From Murinocardiopsis flavida (GTDB lineage Bacteria > Actinomycetota > Actinomycetes > Streptosporangiales > Streptosporangiaceae): a stretch of DNA of 64,000 nucleotides. Each line of letters opens with the position of its first letter. Position 1 is the first letter of the stretch. The stretch is taken from positions 62,001-126,000 of the forward strand of contig NZ_PYGA01000005.1 in NCBI RefSeq assembly GCF_003014485.1, written 5' to 3'. Both the position numbers and the translations under genes were made by a program. The notes under the pieces were generated by a model that worked only from the letters and a program-made list of their open reading frames with translations, was not told the DNA's origin and ran no database searches. Below are positions 9,479 to 17,943 of the stretch, piece after piece.

Positions 9479-9588
9479 ATTCCCGGCGCGTGCGGCCCGT
9501 AGAACGGCGGGGTCCGCGCGCGCGATTTCCTCGGTGCAACCCTCGGCATCGCCGGGTCCCTCCTGGTAGTGTCTGGACCTGGTTGCGG

Positions 9589-9728
9589 TTGTAGTTTCCA
9601 AGGATGCACCAATAAGCGTCGCGGAACTTCACGTGGGCGCTTGGTCATTTGGGCGGTAACTCCCGGGGATGGGCGCTCGGCAACCCGGGACCAGCAGGGT
9701 GCGGTCCCGTTTGTAGTCCCCAAAGGGA
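9589..9728 (+). promoter_or_regulatory. Long 5' leader of the cold-shock gene with a repeated box
   Basis: The 255 bases between pmt and the cold-shock gene hold no gene. Two near-identical boxes, TTGTAGTTTCCAAGGA (9589-9604) and TTGTAGTCCCCAAAGGGA (9711-9728), lie 122 bases apart; the second overlaps the ribosome binding site (AAAGGGAGAG). Cold-shock mRNAs typically have long structured leaders that gate translation. The repeated box could be a leader element of that sort or a direct repeat for a regulator. The repeat is seen; its role is inferred. Confidence 0.45.
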
Positions 9729-9734
9729 GAGCAG

Positions 9735-9938
9735 ATGGCTCAGGGCACCGTGAAGTGGTTCAACTCTGAAAAGGGTTTCGGGTTCATCGCCGTCGAGGGC
9801 GGCGGCCCGGACGTGTTCGTGCACTACTCGGCGATCGCGGGATCCGGCTTCCGGAACCTGGAAGAGGACCAGTCCGTCGAGTTCGAGATCACGCAGGGCC
9901 CCAAGGGCCCGCAGGCGTCGAACGTGCGCGCGCTCTAA
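9735..9938 (+). CDS. Cold-shock protein (CspA family)
   Basis: This is a 67-residue single-domain nucleic-acid chaperone with a complete CSD fold: [18 protein letters not shown] contains RNP1 (KGFGFI), and DVFVHYSAI contains RNP2 (VFVHY). It binds single-stranded RNA/DNA and melts RNA secondary structure. Length and sequence are those of the abundant actinobacterial CspA-type proteins. An AAGGGAGAG ribosome binding site sits 5-13 bases before the ATG. The gene is monocistronic, with a long leader upstream and a strong hairpin at 10015-10043 downstream. Confidence 0.95.
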   Translation: MAQGTVKWFNSEKGFGFIAVEGGGPDVFVHYSAIAGSGFRNLEEDQSVEFEITQGPKGPQASNVRAL

Positions 9939-10014
9939 CGAGGCCGGCCCCGCTGCCGCGGGATCGTCCTGGTTGATCGCGTCAATTCGCGCCTGTCGAC
10001 GTTGTTCTTGTTCG

Positions 10015-10043
10015 GCCCTTTGCCCGTCATTCGGGCGAAGGGC
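10015..10043 (+). terminator. Intrinsic terminator of the cold-shock gene
   Basis: GCCCTTTGCCCG (10015-10026) pairs with CGGGCGAAGGGC (10032-10043), 11 of 12 Watson-Crick plus one G-T, around a five-base loop. It is followed by the T-rich TGTTCTGTTT. This is one of the few hairpins here with a T-tract. The opposite-strand channel gene has its stop codon (10027-10029) inside the loop. Confidence 0.7.
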
Positions 10044-10902
10044 TGTTCTGTTTCCCCATTCCACCGCCCTCCTCTGCGAACTCCCCCGCGACTCCCATCG
10101 CGCGCATTTGCGCGCTGAGCCGCGCCACCTCCTCGGTGAGCGCACCGAGCTGCGCCATCACCGATTCGTGCTGGGCGAGTTCGAGTTCCTGGTCCTCCTC
10201 CCACCGTTCGGCGTTCACCTCCTGCTCCATGGAGGTGACGATGACGCCGAGGATGAGGTTCAGCACGATGAATGCGCTGACCACGATGAACACCACGAAG
10301 AACACCCACGCGTAGGGCGCCTCCTCGATGACGGAGTCGGAGATGTCCGGCCAGTTCTCCGTGGTGAGCAGCATGAACAAGGTGTAGAGCGTCGTGCCGA
10401 GGTCGCCGAAGTAGTGCGGCGAGATGTCCTCGAACAGCTTCTCGCCGAGCACGGCCGAGGTGTACATGATGACGAACAGCAGGCCGATGACGGTGCTCAG
10501 GCCGGGGACCGAGCGGAACAGCGCCGAGACGATCTCGCGCATCTGCGGGATGACGCTGATGAGCCGCAGCAGCCGCAGGATACGCAGCAGCCGGAGCACC
10601 GAGAACCCGTCGGTGGCGGGGACCACCGCGACCCCCACGACGAACAGGTCGAACCAGTTCCAGGGGTCGCGGAAGAACGCCCACCCGCGGGCGTAGACCT
10701 TCACCAGCAGCTCGGTCACGAAGAGGGTGACGAACACCCGGTCGGCGATCCCGAAGTAGGCGGTGTAGGGGCCGAAGACGTCCTCGTAGGTCTCCAGCCC
10801 GAGCGAGATCCCGTTCAGGACGATCGCCGCGATGACGGTGTTCTGGAACCATCCGCTGTCGACCACCGCGACCGCGCGGCCGCGGAACCCGCCCCCTGCC
10901 AC
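10027..10902 (-). CDS. Voltage-gated ion channel of the bacterial sodium-channel (NaChBac) family
   Basis: The 291-residue protein has one six-helix channel unit, so four copies should assemble in the membrane. S1-S3 follow NTVIAAIVLNGISLGL. S4 carries regularly spaced arginines (VLRLLRILRLLRLISV), the voltage sensor. The pore loop reads LFMLLTTENWPDISD, aligning with the TLESW filter of NaChBac but giving T-E-N-W. S6 (FIVVSAFIVLNLILGVIVTSM) is followed by an acidic coiled coil (EEVARLSAQMRAM) like the tetramerisation tail of bacterial Nav channels. The start chosen is GTG 10902 because GGAGG lies six bases upstream; the frame stays open to GTG 10947. Ion selectivity is not decided by sequence. 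Confidence 0.88.
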   Translation of the reverse strand: MAGGGFRGRAVAVVDSGWFQNTVIAAIVLNGISLGLETYEDVFGPYTAYFGIADRVFVTLFVTELLVKVYARGWAFFRDPWNWFDLFVVGVAVVPATDGFSVLRLLRILRLLRLISVIPQMREIVSALFRSVPGLSTVIGLLFVIMYTSAVLGEKLFEDISPHYFGDLGTTLYTLFMLLTTENWPDISDSVIEEAPYAWVFFVVFIVVSAFIVLNLILGVIVTSMEQEVNAERWEEDQELELAQHESVMAQLGALTEEVARLSAQMRAMGVAGEFAEEGGGMGKQNSPSPE

Positions 10903-11075
10903 AATCACCCTCCGCCCGGCTGCGCTTTGTGGGAGAAACCACGCCACCCTAGCCGTCGGCCGTGTGTGCGCCGCGGGCGCGGTCCCCGGCCCGAATGAGA
11001 GGGCGACGCGCTGTACCCCGCCGCGGCGCGACCGGCTAACCTTCGTAGGGCAGGAGGACCACGGTCAGGAGCGGC

Positions 11076-11396
11076 ATGTTCAACATCGGGGCTGGTGAGT
11101 TCATCGTTCTCGGCGTGCTCGCGCTGCTCGTCTTCGGCCCCGACCAGCTGCCGAAGGCCGCCGCCCAGGCGGGGCGCGCGCTGCGCCAGCTCAGGAAGCT
11201 CGCCGACAGCGCCAAGAACGACATCCAGGACGGCCTGGGGCCGGAGTTCAAGGACTTCGACGTGCAGGACCTCAATCCCAAGCGCTTCGTGCAGAAGCAC
11301 TTCTGGGAGGAGGAGGACGACGACGCGCCCGCGCCGCGCAGCCCCGCCGCGCGGTTGAACGGCCGCCGCCCTCCCTTCGACGACGAAGCGACCTGA
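11076..11396 (+). CDS. tatB: Sec-independent protein translocase subunit TatB
   Basis: This is a 106-residue single-span membrane protein of the twin-arginine translocase, which exports folded proteins with RR signal peptides. MFNIGAGEFIVLGVLALLVFGPDQLP gives the short N-terminal helix and the FGPxxLP hinge. An amphipathic helix (AAAQAGRALRQLRKLADSAKNDI) and a charged disordered tail follow. The glutamate in the first helix (GAGEF) and the N-terminal MFNIG point to TatB rather than TatA. A CAGGAG site lies 5-10 bases upstream. tatA and tatC are not in the window. It converges on the sugar locus with only 8 bases between stop codons. Confidence 0.88.
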   Translation: MFNIGAGEFIVLGVLALLVFGPDQLPKAAAQAGRALRQLRKLADSAKNDIQDGLGPEFKDFDVQDLNPKRFVQKHFWEEEDDDAPAPRSPAARLNGRRPPFDDEAT

Positions 11397-11404
11397 GCCC
11401 GCGC

Positions 11405-12415
11405 TCAGCCCCCTGAGCCGAACGCGGCGTCGAACGACGCCTTGGGCGGCTCGATCCGGGCCATGCCGCGGACGAACTCCAGCGCCTCGGGCGCCCCGAT
11501 GAGCCGGTCCATGCCGGCGTCCTCCCATTCCACCGAGATCGGCCCGTCGTAGCCGATGGTGTTGAGCGCCCGGAAGCAGTCCTCCCACGGCACGTCGCCG
11601 CGCCCGGTCGACACGAAGTCCCAGCCGCGCCGCGGGTCGCCCCAGGGCAGGTGCGAGGAGAGCCGCCCGCGCCGCCCGTCGCCGGTGCGGACCTTGGCGT
11701 CCTTGCAGTCGACGTGGTAGATCCGGTCGGCGAAGTCGAGGATGAACCCGGCCGGGTCGAGGTCCTGCCACACGAAGTGGCTGGGGTCCCAGTTCAGGCC
11801 GAACGCCGGGCGGTTGCCGACGGCGTCGAGCGCCCGCCGGGTCGAGTAGTAGTCGTAGGCGATCTCGGTGGGGTGCACCTCGTGTGCGAAGCGGACCCCT
11901 TCGGCGTCGAACACGTCGAGGATCGGGGTGAAGCGCTCGGCGAAGTCGGCGTAGCCCCGGTCGATCATGTGCTCGGGGGTCGGCGGGAACATCGCGAGCG
12001 TGTACCAGATCGAGGATCCGGTGAACCCGACGACGGTGTCGACGCCGAGGCGGGCGGCCGCGCGTGCGGTGTCCTTGAGCTCCTTCGCGGCGCGGTGGCG
12101 CACACCCTCGGCGTCGCCGTCGCCCCAGACCCGCCCGGGCAGGATGGCGCGGTGGCGGTCGTCGATCGGGGCGTCGCACACCGCCTGGCCGACCATGTGC
12201 GCCGAGACGGCCCAGGCCTGGAGCCCGTGCGAGTCGAGGACCTCGCGCTTGCGGGCGACGTAGGTGTCGTCGGAGAGCGCCAGGTCGACCTGGAAGTGGT
12301 CGCCCCAGGTGGCGATCTCCACACCGTCGTAGCCCCACTCAGCCGCGCGGCGGCACACCTCCTCGAATGGCAGGTCGGCCCATTGGCCGGTGAACAGGGT
12401 CACGGGACGTGGCAT
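11405..12415 (-). CDS. Sugar phosphate isomerase/epimerase-like TIM-barrel protein
   Basis: The 336-residue protein begins [20 protein letters not shown] and belongs to the AP-endonuclease-2 / xylose-isomerase-like TIM-barrel superfamily. Metal-ligand segments are visible: [37 protein letters not shown] and HVDCKDAKV. Family members act on keto-sugars, inosose or sugar phosphates. It lies 35 bases downstream of xylA in the same direction and has a GGAGG site 6-10 bases before the ATG, so it is probably the third gene of the operon. This xylose-locus homologue may isomerise a related sugar or an oxidised intermediate made by the upstream dehydrogenase; that part is inference. Confidence 0.85.
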   Translation of the reverse strand: MPRPVTLFTGQWADLPFEEVCRRAAEWGYDGVEIATWGDHFQVDLALSDDTYVARKREVLDSHGLQAWAVSAHMVGQAVCDAPIDDRHRAILPGRVWGDGDAEGVRHRAAKELKDTARAAARLGVDTVVGFTGSSIWYTLAMFPPTPEHMIDRGYADFAERFTPILDVFDAEGVRFAHEVHPTEIAYDYYSTRRALDAVGNRPAFGLNWDPSHFVWQDLDPAGFILDFADRIYHVDCKDAKVRTGDGRRGRLSSHLPWGDPRRGWDFVSTGRGDVPWEDCFRALNTIGYDGPISVEWEDAGMDRLIGAPEALEFVRGMARIEPPKASFDAAFGSGG

Positions 12416-12450
12416 GAGGTCCTCCGCTCCTCGGTACTCGGTCAGGGGGG

Positions 12451-13608
12451 TCAGCGCACTCCGAGCAGGTGGTCGAGGGCGAGCTGGTCGAGCCGTTCGA
12501 AGTGGTAGCCGCGCGGGCCGGCGGCGTCGAGGTCGATCTCCTCGGCGCGCAGGTCGGCCAGTGCCTCGCCGGGGGCGAGGGTGGGTTCGGCCAGTTCGGC
12601 CGTTCGTGCGGCGGCGAGCGCCGCTGCGACGTCGGGGTCGGCGCGGAACGCCGCCGCCTTGTCCCTGAGGATCAGGTAGTTGCGCATGCAGCCCGCCGCC
12701 GAGGCCCACACGCCGTCCATGTCCTCGGTGCGCGGCGGCTTGAAGTCGAAGTGCCGCGGGCCCGCGTAGCCTTCGCGTTCCAACAGGTCGACCAGGAAGA
12801 ACGCCTCTTTGAGGTCGCCGGCGCCGAAGCGCAGGTCCTGGTCGTACTTCACGCCGCGCTGCCCGTTGAGGTCGATGTGGAACAGCTTGCCGTGCCACAG
12901 CGCCTGGGCGACGCCGTGCGCGAAGTTCAGGCCGGCCATCTGCTCGTGGCCGACCTCGGGGTTGACGCCCACCATGTCGGGCCGTTCCAGCTCGCGGATG
13001 AACGCGAGGGCGTGGCCGACGGTGGGCAGGAGCACGTCGCCGCGCGGCTCGTTGGGTTTGGGCTCGATGGCGAGGCGCAGGCCGTAGCCCTGCTCGCTGA
13101 TGTGGCCGCAGAGGATGTCGAACGCCTCCTTGAGCCGGTCGAGCGCCGCCCTGTCGTCCTTCCCCGCCTCGGACTCGGCGCCGTCCTGGCCGCCCCAGCA
13201 CACGAAGGTGGCGGCGCCCAGGCTCGCGGCGAGGTCGATGGTGCGCAGCACCTTGCGGATGGCGTACCGGCGGACGTCGCGGCGGTTGGAGGTGAACCCG
13301 CCGTCGCGGAACACCGGGTGGGTGAACAGGTTGGTGGTGACCATGGGGACGGCCAGCCCGGTGTCGTCCAGGGCCTTGCCGAAGCGGGCGAGGACCTGGT
13401 CGCGGGCTGCCGCACCGCTGCCGGGCGGGATGAGGTCGTCGTCGTGGAAGGTGACGCCGTAGGCCCCGATGTCCGCGAGGCCGTACACGGCGTCGACGGG
13501 GTCGAGCGGGGGGCGGACGGGGTCGCCGAAGGTGTTGGCGCCGCGCCACCCTACGGTCCACAGGCCGAAGCTGAACCTGTCCTCGGGGACGGGCCGGTAG
13601 TCGGTCAT
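12451..13608 (-). CDS. xylA: Xylose isomerase
   Basis: This cytoplasmic enzyme interconverts D-xylose and D-xylulose (also glucose and fructose) using two Mg/Mn ions. The 385-residue protein is very close to Streptomyces xylose isomerases: [10 protein letters not shown], the catalytic GVTFHDDDL (His and Asp of the charge relay), WGGQDGAES, the metal ligands in [20 protein letters not shown] and HIDLNGQ. The C-terminal arm ends [12 protein letters not shown]. The start is ATG 13608, which overlaps the stop of the upstream oxidoreductase (ATGA), so translation is coupled. The frame is open upstream but without homology. No xylulose kinase gene is in the window. Confidence 0.97.
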   Translation of the reverse strand: MTDYRPVPEDRFSFGLWTVGWRGANTFGDPVRPPLDPVDAVYGLADIGAYGVTFHDDDLIPPGSGAAARDQVLARFGKALDDTGLAVPMVTTNLFTHPVFRDGGFTSNRRDVRRYAIRKVLRTIDLAASLGAATFVCWGGQDGAESEAGKDDRAALDRLKEAFDILCGHISEQGYGLRLAIEPKPNEPRGDVLLPTVGHALAFIRELERPDMVGVNPEVGHEQMAGLNFAHGVAQALWHGKLFHIDLNGQRGVKYDQDLRFGAGDLKEAFFLVDLLEREGYAGPRHFDFKPPRTEDMDGVWASAAGCMRNYLILRDKAAAFRADPDVAAALAAARTAELAEPTLAPGEALADLRAEEIDLDAAGPRGYHFERLDQLALDHLLGVR

Positions 13609-14804
13609 CTCGGTGCGCCTTCCGGGTCGGTGCGGGTCCACACGCTCGCGTTGGCCGCGCTCTCCTCGACCGCCGCGAGCACCCGCTGGACGCGCAGGCC
13701 GTCGGCGAACGACGGGACGGGGTCGGTGCCCGCCGCGACCGCTTCGATGAAGTCCTTCACCTCGTGGGTGAACGAGTGCTCGTAGCCGATGAGGTGGCCG
13801 GGCGGCCACCAGGCAGCCATGTAGGGGTGGGCGGGTTCGGTGACGAGGATGCGGCGGAAGCCGGCGGTCTCGGCGCGTTCGGTGTGGTCGTGGAAGTGCA
13901 GCTCGTTCATCGACTCGAAGTCGAAGGCGAGGCTGGCGTCGGAGCCGTTGATCTCGATGCGCATGGCGTTCTTGCGGCCGGCCGCCATGCGGGTGGCCTC
14001 GAAGGAGCCGATGGCGCCGTTGTCGAAGCGGGCCGTGAACAGTGCCGCGTCGTCGACGGTCACCGGGCCGCGCTGCTCGCCGGGGCGCGCCGCGAGCCCG
14101 TCGGAGGACTCGGCGAGCGGGCGGTCGCGGATGAAGGTCTCCAGCGTCCCCGAGACGCCGGTGATGTGCTGCCCGGTGATGTGCTGGGCGAGGTCCACGA
14201 TGTGCGCGCCGATGTCGCCGAGGGCACCGGACCCGGCGCGTTCCCGCTGGAGCCGCCAGACCAGCGGGAACTCGGGGTCGACCAGGAAGTCCTGGAGGTA
14301 CTGGGCGCGGACGTGCCGGACGGTGCCCAGGATCCCCTGGCCGACCAGGCGGTGGGCCATGGCCAGGGCCGGGACGCGGCGGTAGTTGAAGCCGACCATG
14401 CTGCGCACGCCCCGCGCCGCGGCGCGCTCGGCGGCGGCCGCCATGGCCTCGGCCTCGGCGACGGTGTTGGCGAGCGGCTTCTCGCAGAGGACGTGCTTGC
14501 CGGCGTCGAGGGCGGCGATGGCGATCTCGGGGTGGGTGTCGCCGGGTGTGCAGATGTCGACGACGTCGATGTCGTCGCGGCCCAGCAGCGCCTTGTAGTC
14601 GGTCTCGACGTCGCGCCAGCCCTGCTCGGCCGCCGCGGCGCGCGCCTTCTCGGGGTCGCGGCCGACCAGGGCGGTCATGGCGGGGCGCAGCGGCAGGTCG
14701 AAGAACGCCCCGGCGGAGCGCCAGGCGTGGGAGTGGGCGCGGCCCATGAACGAGTAGCCGACGATGCCGACGCCGATGGGGGCGGCGGGCGCGGTTCCGG
14801 TCAT
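13605..14804 (-). CDS. Gfo/Idh/MocA family NAD(P)-dependent sugar oxidoreductase
   Basis: The 399-residue protein has an N-terminal Rossmann fold ([18 protein letters not shown]), then [15 protein letters not shown] and the signature [15 protein letters not shown] with the conserved lysine of the EKP motif. The C-terminal alpha/beta domain contains [16 protein letters not shown], with the catalytic DxxxH. Family members oxidise or reduce sugars and inositols. It is the first gene of a minus-strand operon with xylA (4-base overlap) and the TIM-barrel isomerase, and is divergent from a ROK regulator. A sugar dehydrogenase upstream of an isomerase suggests modification of an aldose or its glycoside before isomerisation; the substrate is not decided. 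Confidence 0.9.
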   Translation of the reverse strand: MTGTAPAAPIGVGIVGYSFMGRAHSHAWRSAGAFFDLPLRPAMTALVGRDPEKARAAAAEQGWRDVETDYKALLGRDDIDVVDICTPGDTHPEIAIAALDAGKHVLCEKPLANTVAEAEAMAAAAERAAARGVRSMVGFNYRRVPALAMAHRLVGQGILGTVRHVRAQYLQDFLVDPEFPLVWRLQRERAGSGALGDIGAHIVDLAQHITGQHITGVSGTLETFIRDRPLAESSDGLAARPGEQRGPVTVDDAALFTARFDNGAIGSFEATRMAAGRKNAMRIEINGSDASLAFDFESMNELHFHDHTERAETAGFRRILVTEPAHPYMAAWWPPGHLIGYEHSFTHEVKDFIEAVAAGTDPVPSFADGLRVQRVLAAVEESAANASVWTRTDPEGAPR

Positions 14805-14932
14805 CGCTCTGCCTTCCCGCGCCGTGCCGCGGCGGGTGCCGCGGTCCGCGGCGCAGCCGTCGCGGATGAGGGGTCGGAACGCCTCTCGGTGACCGAAACC
14901 GCCGCTGGACGGGGGCCCCGGCTCATGGATTA

Positions 14933-14951
14933 GTTTGGTTATTGGACGAAC
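14933..14951. promoter_or_regulatory. Candidate operator between the sugar operon and the ROK regulator
   Basis: An imperfect inverted repeat GTTTG-N9-CGAAC lies in an AT-richer patch (14929-14965) of the divergent intergenic region. ROK-type sugar repressors usually control such divergent operons. The match is short, so support is modest. Confidence 0.3.
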
Positions 14952-15062
14952 ACAGTGTCAATACTCCGGTCACCGCGATGTCACCCCGCGGCGCCGGACG
15001 GACCCCGGAGGGTCGCTCGTACAGCGGCGGCGCGCCGGGGAGGAGGGAGGCCTCGCGCAGCG

Positions 15063-16319
15063 ATGCCGGGCACACCGACCATCGGCCCCGCGGGCGCGCA
15101 GGGGGTCCGCGAGGCGAACCTCGGGACCGTGCTGCGCACCATCCGCGCCGCGGCGCCCTGCTCGCGCGCCGAGATCGCGGCCGCCACCGGGCTGACGAAG
15201 TCCACCGTGTCGAGCATCGTCGCCGACCTCGCGGCGCGCCGCCTGGTGCGCGAGGTGGGCGCCCCCGCGGAGCGTCGTGTCGGCCGGCCCGGGGTGGGGC
15301 TCGCCCTGGACGAGCGCAGCATCGCCGCCGTCGGCCTGGAGGTCAACGTCGACTACCTGACGGTGGTCGCCGTCGACCTGCTCGAAGGCGTGCTCCTCAG
15401 CAGGCACGCGGCGTTCGACGCCCGCTCGGCCGGGCCCGAGGCGTGCGCCGAGCGGATCACCGGTCTGCTCGCGCACACCGTCGCCGACCCGCTGCTGCGC
15501 AGCCGCACCGTCCTGGGGGCGAGCGTCGCCGTGCCGGGTCTCGTGGACGCGCCGAGCGGCGTGGTGACCAACGCGCCCAACCTGCGCTGGACCGGGTTCC
15601 CGCTGCGGGAGCGGATCGCCGGGCTGATGGCGCGGGCCGGGCTGCCGGCGATGCCGCTGCACGTCGACAACGACGCGAACCTCGGCGTCATCGCCGAGTA
15701 CCGGGGCGGCCACCTCGCGGGGACCCCCGACCTCGTCTACATCACCGGCGAGGTCGGCGTCGGGGCGGGGATCCTCACCGGCGGGGCGCTGCTGCGCGGC
15801 TCGTCGGGGTACACCGGCGAGATCGGGCACGTGCCGCTGCTGCGCGGCGGGCCGCGCTGCGGCTGCGGCCGGCGCGGCTGCCTTGAGGCGCTGGCCGGGG
15901 TCGAGGCGGTCCTGCGCCACGCCGTCCCCGACCTGATGCCCGACGGCCCGCTCTCGGGCGCCGGGCTGTCCCGCGCGGTCGACGCGGCGGTCGCGCGCGC
16001 CGAGGCGGGCGACCCCGCGGTGCGGCGCGCGCTGCGGCGGGCGGGGACCTGGCTGGGGCGGGGCGCCGCCGCACTGGTGAACGTGATCGACCCGGCGGCG
16101 GTGATCCTCGGCGGCTACTTCGTGCCGCTCGCCCCGTGGCTCGGCCCGCCCTGCGCTGCGGCGGTCGCCGCGCACAGCCTCGCCCCGGACCGGCCCGGGC
16201 GGGTGCAGACCTCCGGCCTGGGCCTCACCGCCGCCGCCAGGGGCGGCGCGAGCGCCCTCGTGGACGCGCTGGACCGGGGGCGGCTCCCCCTGCCCGAGCG
16301 CGCGCCCGCGCCGCCCTGA
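15063..16319 (+). CDS. ROK family transcriptional regulator (XylR/NagC type)
   Basis: The 418-residue protein pairs an N-terminal winged helix (LGTVLRTIRAAAPCSRAEIAAATGLTKS onward, residues ~15-75) with a C-terminal ROK sugar-binding domain. That domain carries VDNDANLGVIAEYR, ITGEVGVGAGILTGG and the zinc-binding cluster CGCGRRGCLEAL. ROK repressors release DNA on binding a sugar. Divergence from the xylA operon makes xylose or a xyloside the likely ligand (inference). ATG 15063 is preferred: an AGGAGGGAGG stretch ends 12 bases upstream and the frame before it lacks homology. A kinase role is unlikely because of the N-terminal DNA-binding domain. Confidence 0.9.
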   Translation: MPGTPTIGPAGAQGVREANLGTVLRTIRAAAPCSRAEIAAATGLTKSTVSSIVADLAARRLVREVGAPAERRVGRPGVGLALDERSIAAVGLEVNVDYLTVVAVDLLEGVLLSRHAAFDARSAGPEACAERITGLLAHTVADPLLRSRTVLGASVAVPGLVDAPSGVVTNAPNLRWTGFPLRERIAGLMARAGLPAMPLHVDNDANLGVIAEYRGGHLAGTPDLVYITGEVGVGAGILTGGALLRGSSGYTGEIGHVPLLRGGPRCGCGRRGCLEALAGVEAVLRHAVPDLMPDGPLSGAGLSRAVDAAVARAEAGDPAVRRALRRAGTWLGRGAAALVNVIDPAAVILGGYFVPLAPWLGPPCAAAVAAHSLAPDRPGRVQTSGLGLTAAARGGASALVDALDRGRLPLPERAPAPP

Positions 16320-16325
16320 GGCGGC

Positions 16326-16352
16326 CCCTGCGGCGCGCGCGGCGCCGCAGGG
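16326..16352. terminator. Hairpin between ROK regulator and MHS transporter
   Basis: A perfect 10-bp inverted repeat (CCCTGCGGCG at 16326-16335, complement at 16343-16352) has a seven-base loop. It lies between convergent stop codons and may act on both strands. Confidence 0.6.
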
Positions 16353-16362
16353 TGCCCGGATG

Positions 16363-17700
16363 CTAGCCGTCCGCCATCGCGGTGTCCTTGGTCTCCTTGA
16401 GCGCCCACAGTGCGAGCAGCGACACCACGCCGACCGCCGACACGAACAGCCCGACGGCGGTGGAACCCAGCGGGGTCGCCTGGAGGGAGGTGGCGATGAG
16501 CGGCGGCACGGCGCCGCCGAGGACGCCGCCGAGGCTGTAGGCCAGCGACGAACCGCTGTACCGGTAGCGCGTGCGGAACAGTTCCGGCAGGAACGCGCCC
16601 ATGGGCCCGAAGATCAGGCCCATGAGGACGAGGGCGATGGTGAAGGCTGCGGTCACCCCGAGCAGGCTGCCGGTGTCGACCAGCGGGAACATGAAGCCGC
16701 CGTAGACGATGGCGATGACCGTGAACAGCATCATGGTGGGCCGCCGCCCGCGCCGGTCCGACGCCATCGAGGCGTAGACGGTCCCGATGGCCATGCCGAC
16801 CGCGCCGATCATCGTGGCCAGGATGACCGTGTTGCGGTCCATCGCGAGCCCGGCCGGGTCGGTGGCGTACGACAGGCCGTACGCCGTCGCCGTGTAGAAC
16901 AGGCAGTAGGTGACCGCCATGGCGAGGGAGCCGAGGAGCACCTCGCGCCACTGGTTGCGCAGCAGGTCCACGAACGGGGCGCGCGCCACCTGGCGGGCGT
17001 CCATGGTCCGGCGGAACACCGGGGTCTCGGCGATCTGCAATCGGACGTACAGGCCGACGGCGACCAGCGCGATGCTGACGATGAACGGGATGCGCCAGCC
17101 CCACGCGACGAACTGGTCGTCGGTGAGGACCAGGCCGATCAGCAGGAACAGGCCGTTCGCGGCGATGAAGCCCACGGGCGGGCCGAGCTGCGGGAACATC
17201 GCGTACATCCCGCGCTTGCCCTGGGGCGCGTGCTCGGTCGCCAGCAGCGCGGCCCCGCCCCACTCCCCGCCGAGCCCGATGCCCTGGAGGAAGCGCAGCA
17301 GGACCAGCAGGACCGGGGCGAGCAGGCCCGCGGTCGCGTAGCCGGGCAGCAGCCCGATCGCCACCGTCGACAAGCCCATCACCAGCAGCGACGCGACGAG
17401 CATCGACTTGCGGCCGATGCGGTCGCCCCAGTGCCCGAACAGGATGGAGCCGAGCGGGCGCGACATGAACGCGACGGCGAACGTCGAGAACGACGCGACC
17501 CGGCCGGCCACCGGGTCGAGCTCCGGGAAGAACGCAGAGTCGAGGACCAGCGCCGCCGCTGTGGCGTAGATGTAGAAGTCGTAGAACTCGATCGCGGTGC
17601 CGATGAAGCTGGCGACCGCGATGCGCCGCATCGGGGCGGGTGGCGAGGGCTCCGGGGCGGGCGCAGCCGACCCGCCGGGTGCACCGGGTTCAACCGACAC
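16363..17700 (-). CDS. MFS transporter, metabolite:proton symporter (MHS) family
   Basis: This 445-residue membrane protein has twelve predicted helices. Family hallmarks are MRRIAVASFIGTAIEFYDFYIY in helix 1 (with the EFYDF motif of ShiA/ProP/KgtP relatives), GHWGDRIGRKSML between helices 2 and 3, and RFLQGIGLGGEWGGAALLATEHA. MHS carriers import dicarboxylates, shikimate, betaine or similar solutes with protons; the substrate is not readable here. GTG 17700 is chosen because AAGGAG stands 9 bases upstream; the frame remains open to GTG 17730. It converges on the ROK gene, so a functional link with the sugar operon is possible but not shown. Confidence 0.9.
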   Translation of the reverse strand: MSVEPGAPGGSAAPAPEPSPPAPMRRIAVASFIGTAIEFYDFYIYATAAALVLDSAFFPELDPVAGRVASFSTFAVAFMSRPLGSILFGHWGDRIGRKSMLVASLLVMGLSTVAIGLLPGYATAGLLAPVLLVLLRFLQGIGLGGEWGGAALLATEHAPQGKRGMYAMFPQLGPPVGFIAANGLFLLIGLVLTDDQFVAWGWRIPFIVSIALVAVGLYVRLQIAETPVFRRTMDARQVARAPFVDLLRNQWREVLLGSLAMAVTYCLFYTATAYGLSYATDPAGLAMDRNTVILATMIGAVGMAIGTVYASMASDRRGRRPTMMLFTVIAIVYGGFMFPLVDTGSLLGVTAAFTIALVLMGLIFGPMGAFLPELFRTRYRYSGSSLAYSLGGVLGGAVPPLIATSLQATPLGSTAVGLFVSAVGVVSLLALWALKETKDTAMADG

Positions 17701-17843
17701 GTCGGCCGGCTCCTTCCGCTGTGGGGACACGCGCCGGGCACAGCGGGCGGGGCTCGTGCACGTCCGAGCGGCGGCGAACCGCGGAACCCGCCCGTGCGGC
17801 TCCGGTCACCGCGGCACCCTACTCCGCGGCCCCGGACATGGGA

Positions 17844-17879
17844 GCGGGTACCCGGCCCTTAACGGGGCCGGGTACCCGC
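17844..17879 (-). terminator. Strong hairpin downstream of the FSWWN peptide gene
   Basis: A perfect 15-bp inverted repeat (GCGGGTACCCGGCCC at 17844-17858, complement at 17865-17879) has a six-base loop. It lies 65 bases beyond the stop of the minus-strand peptide gene and ahead of the transporter gene, so it would insulate the two. Confidence 0.65.
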
Positions 17880-17943
17880 AGTGACCGCCGCAACGGCCCG
17901 GGGCCGACGGCGCCCGCCGACCCGTGGTCCGGCGCGGAGGCGG

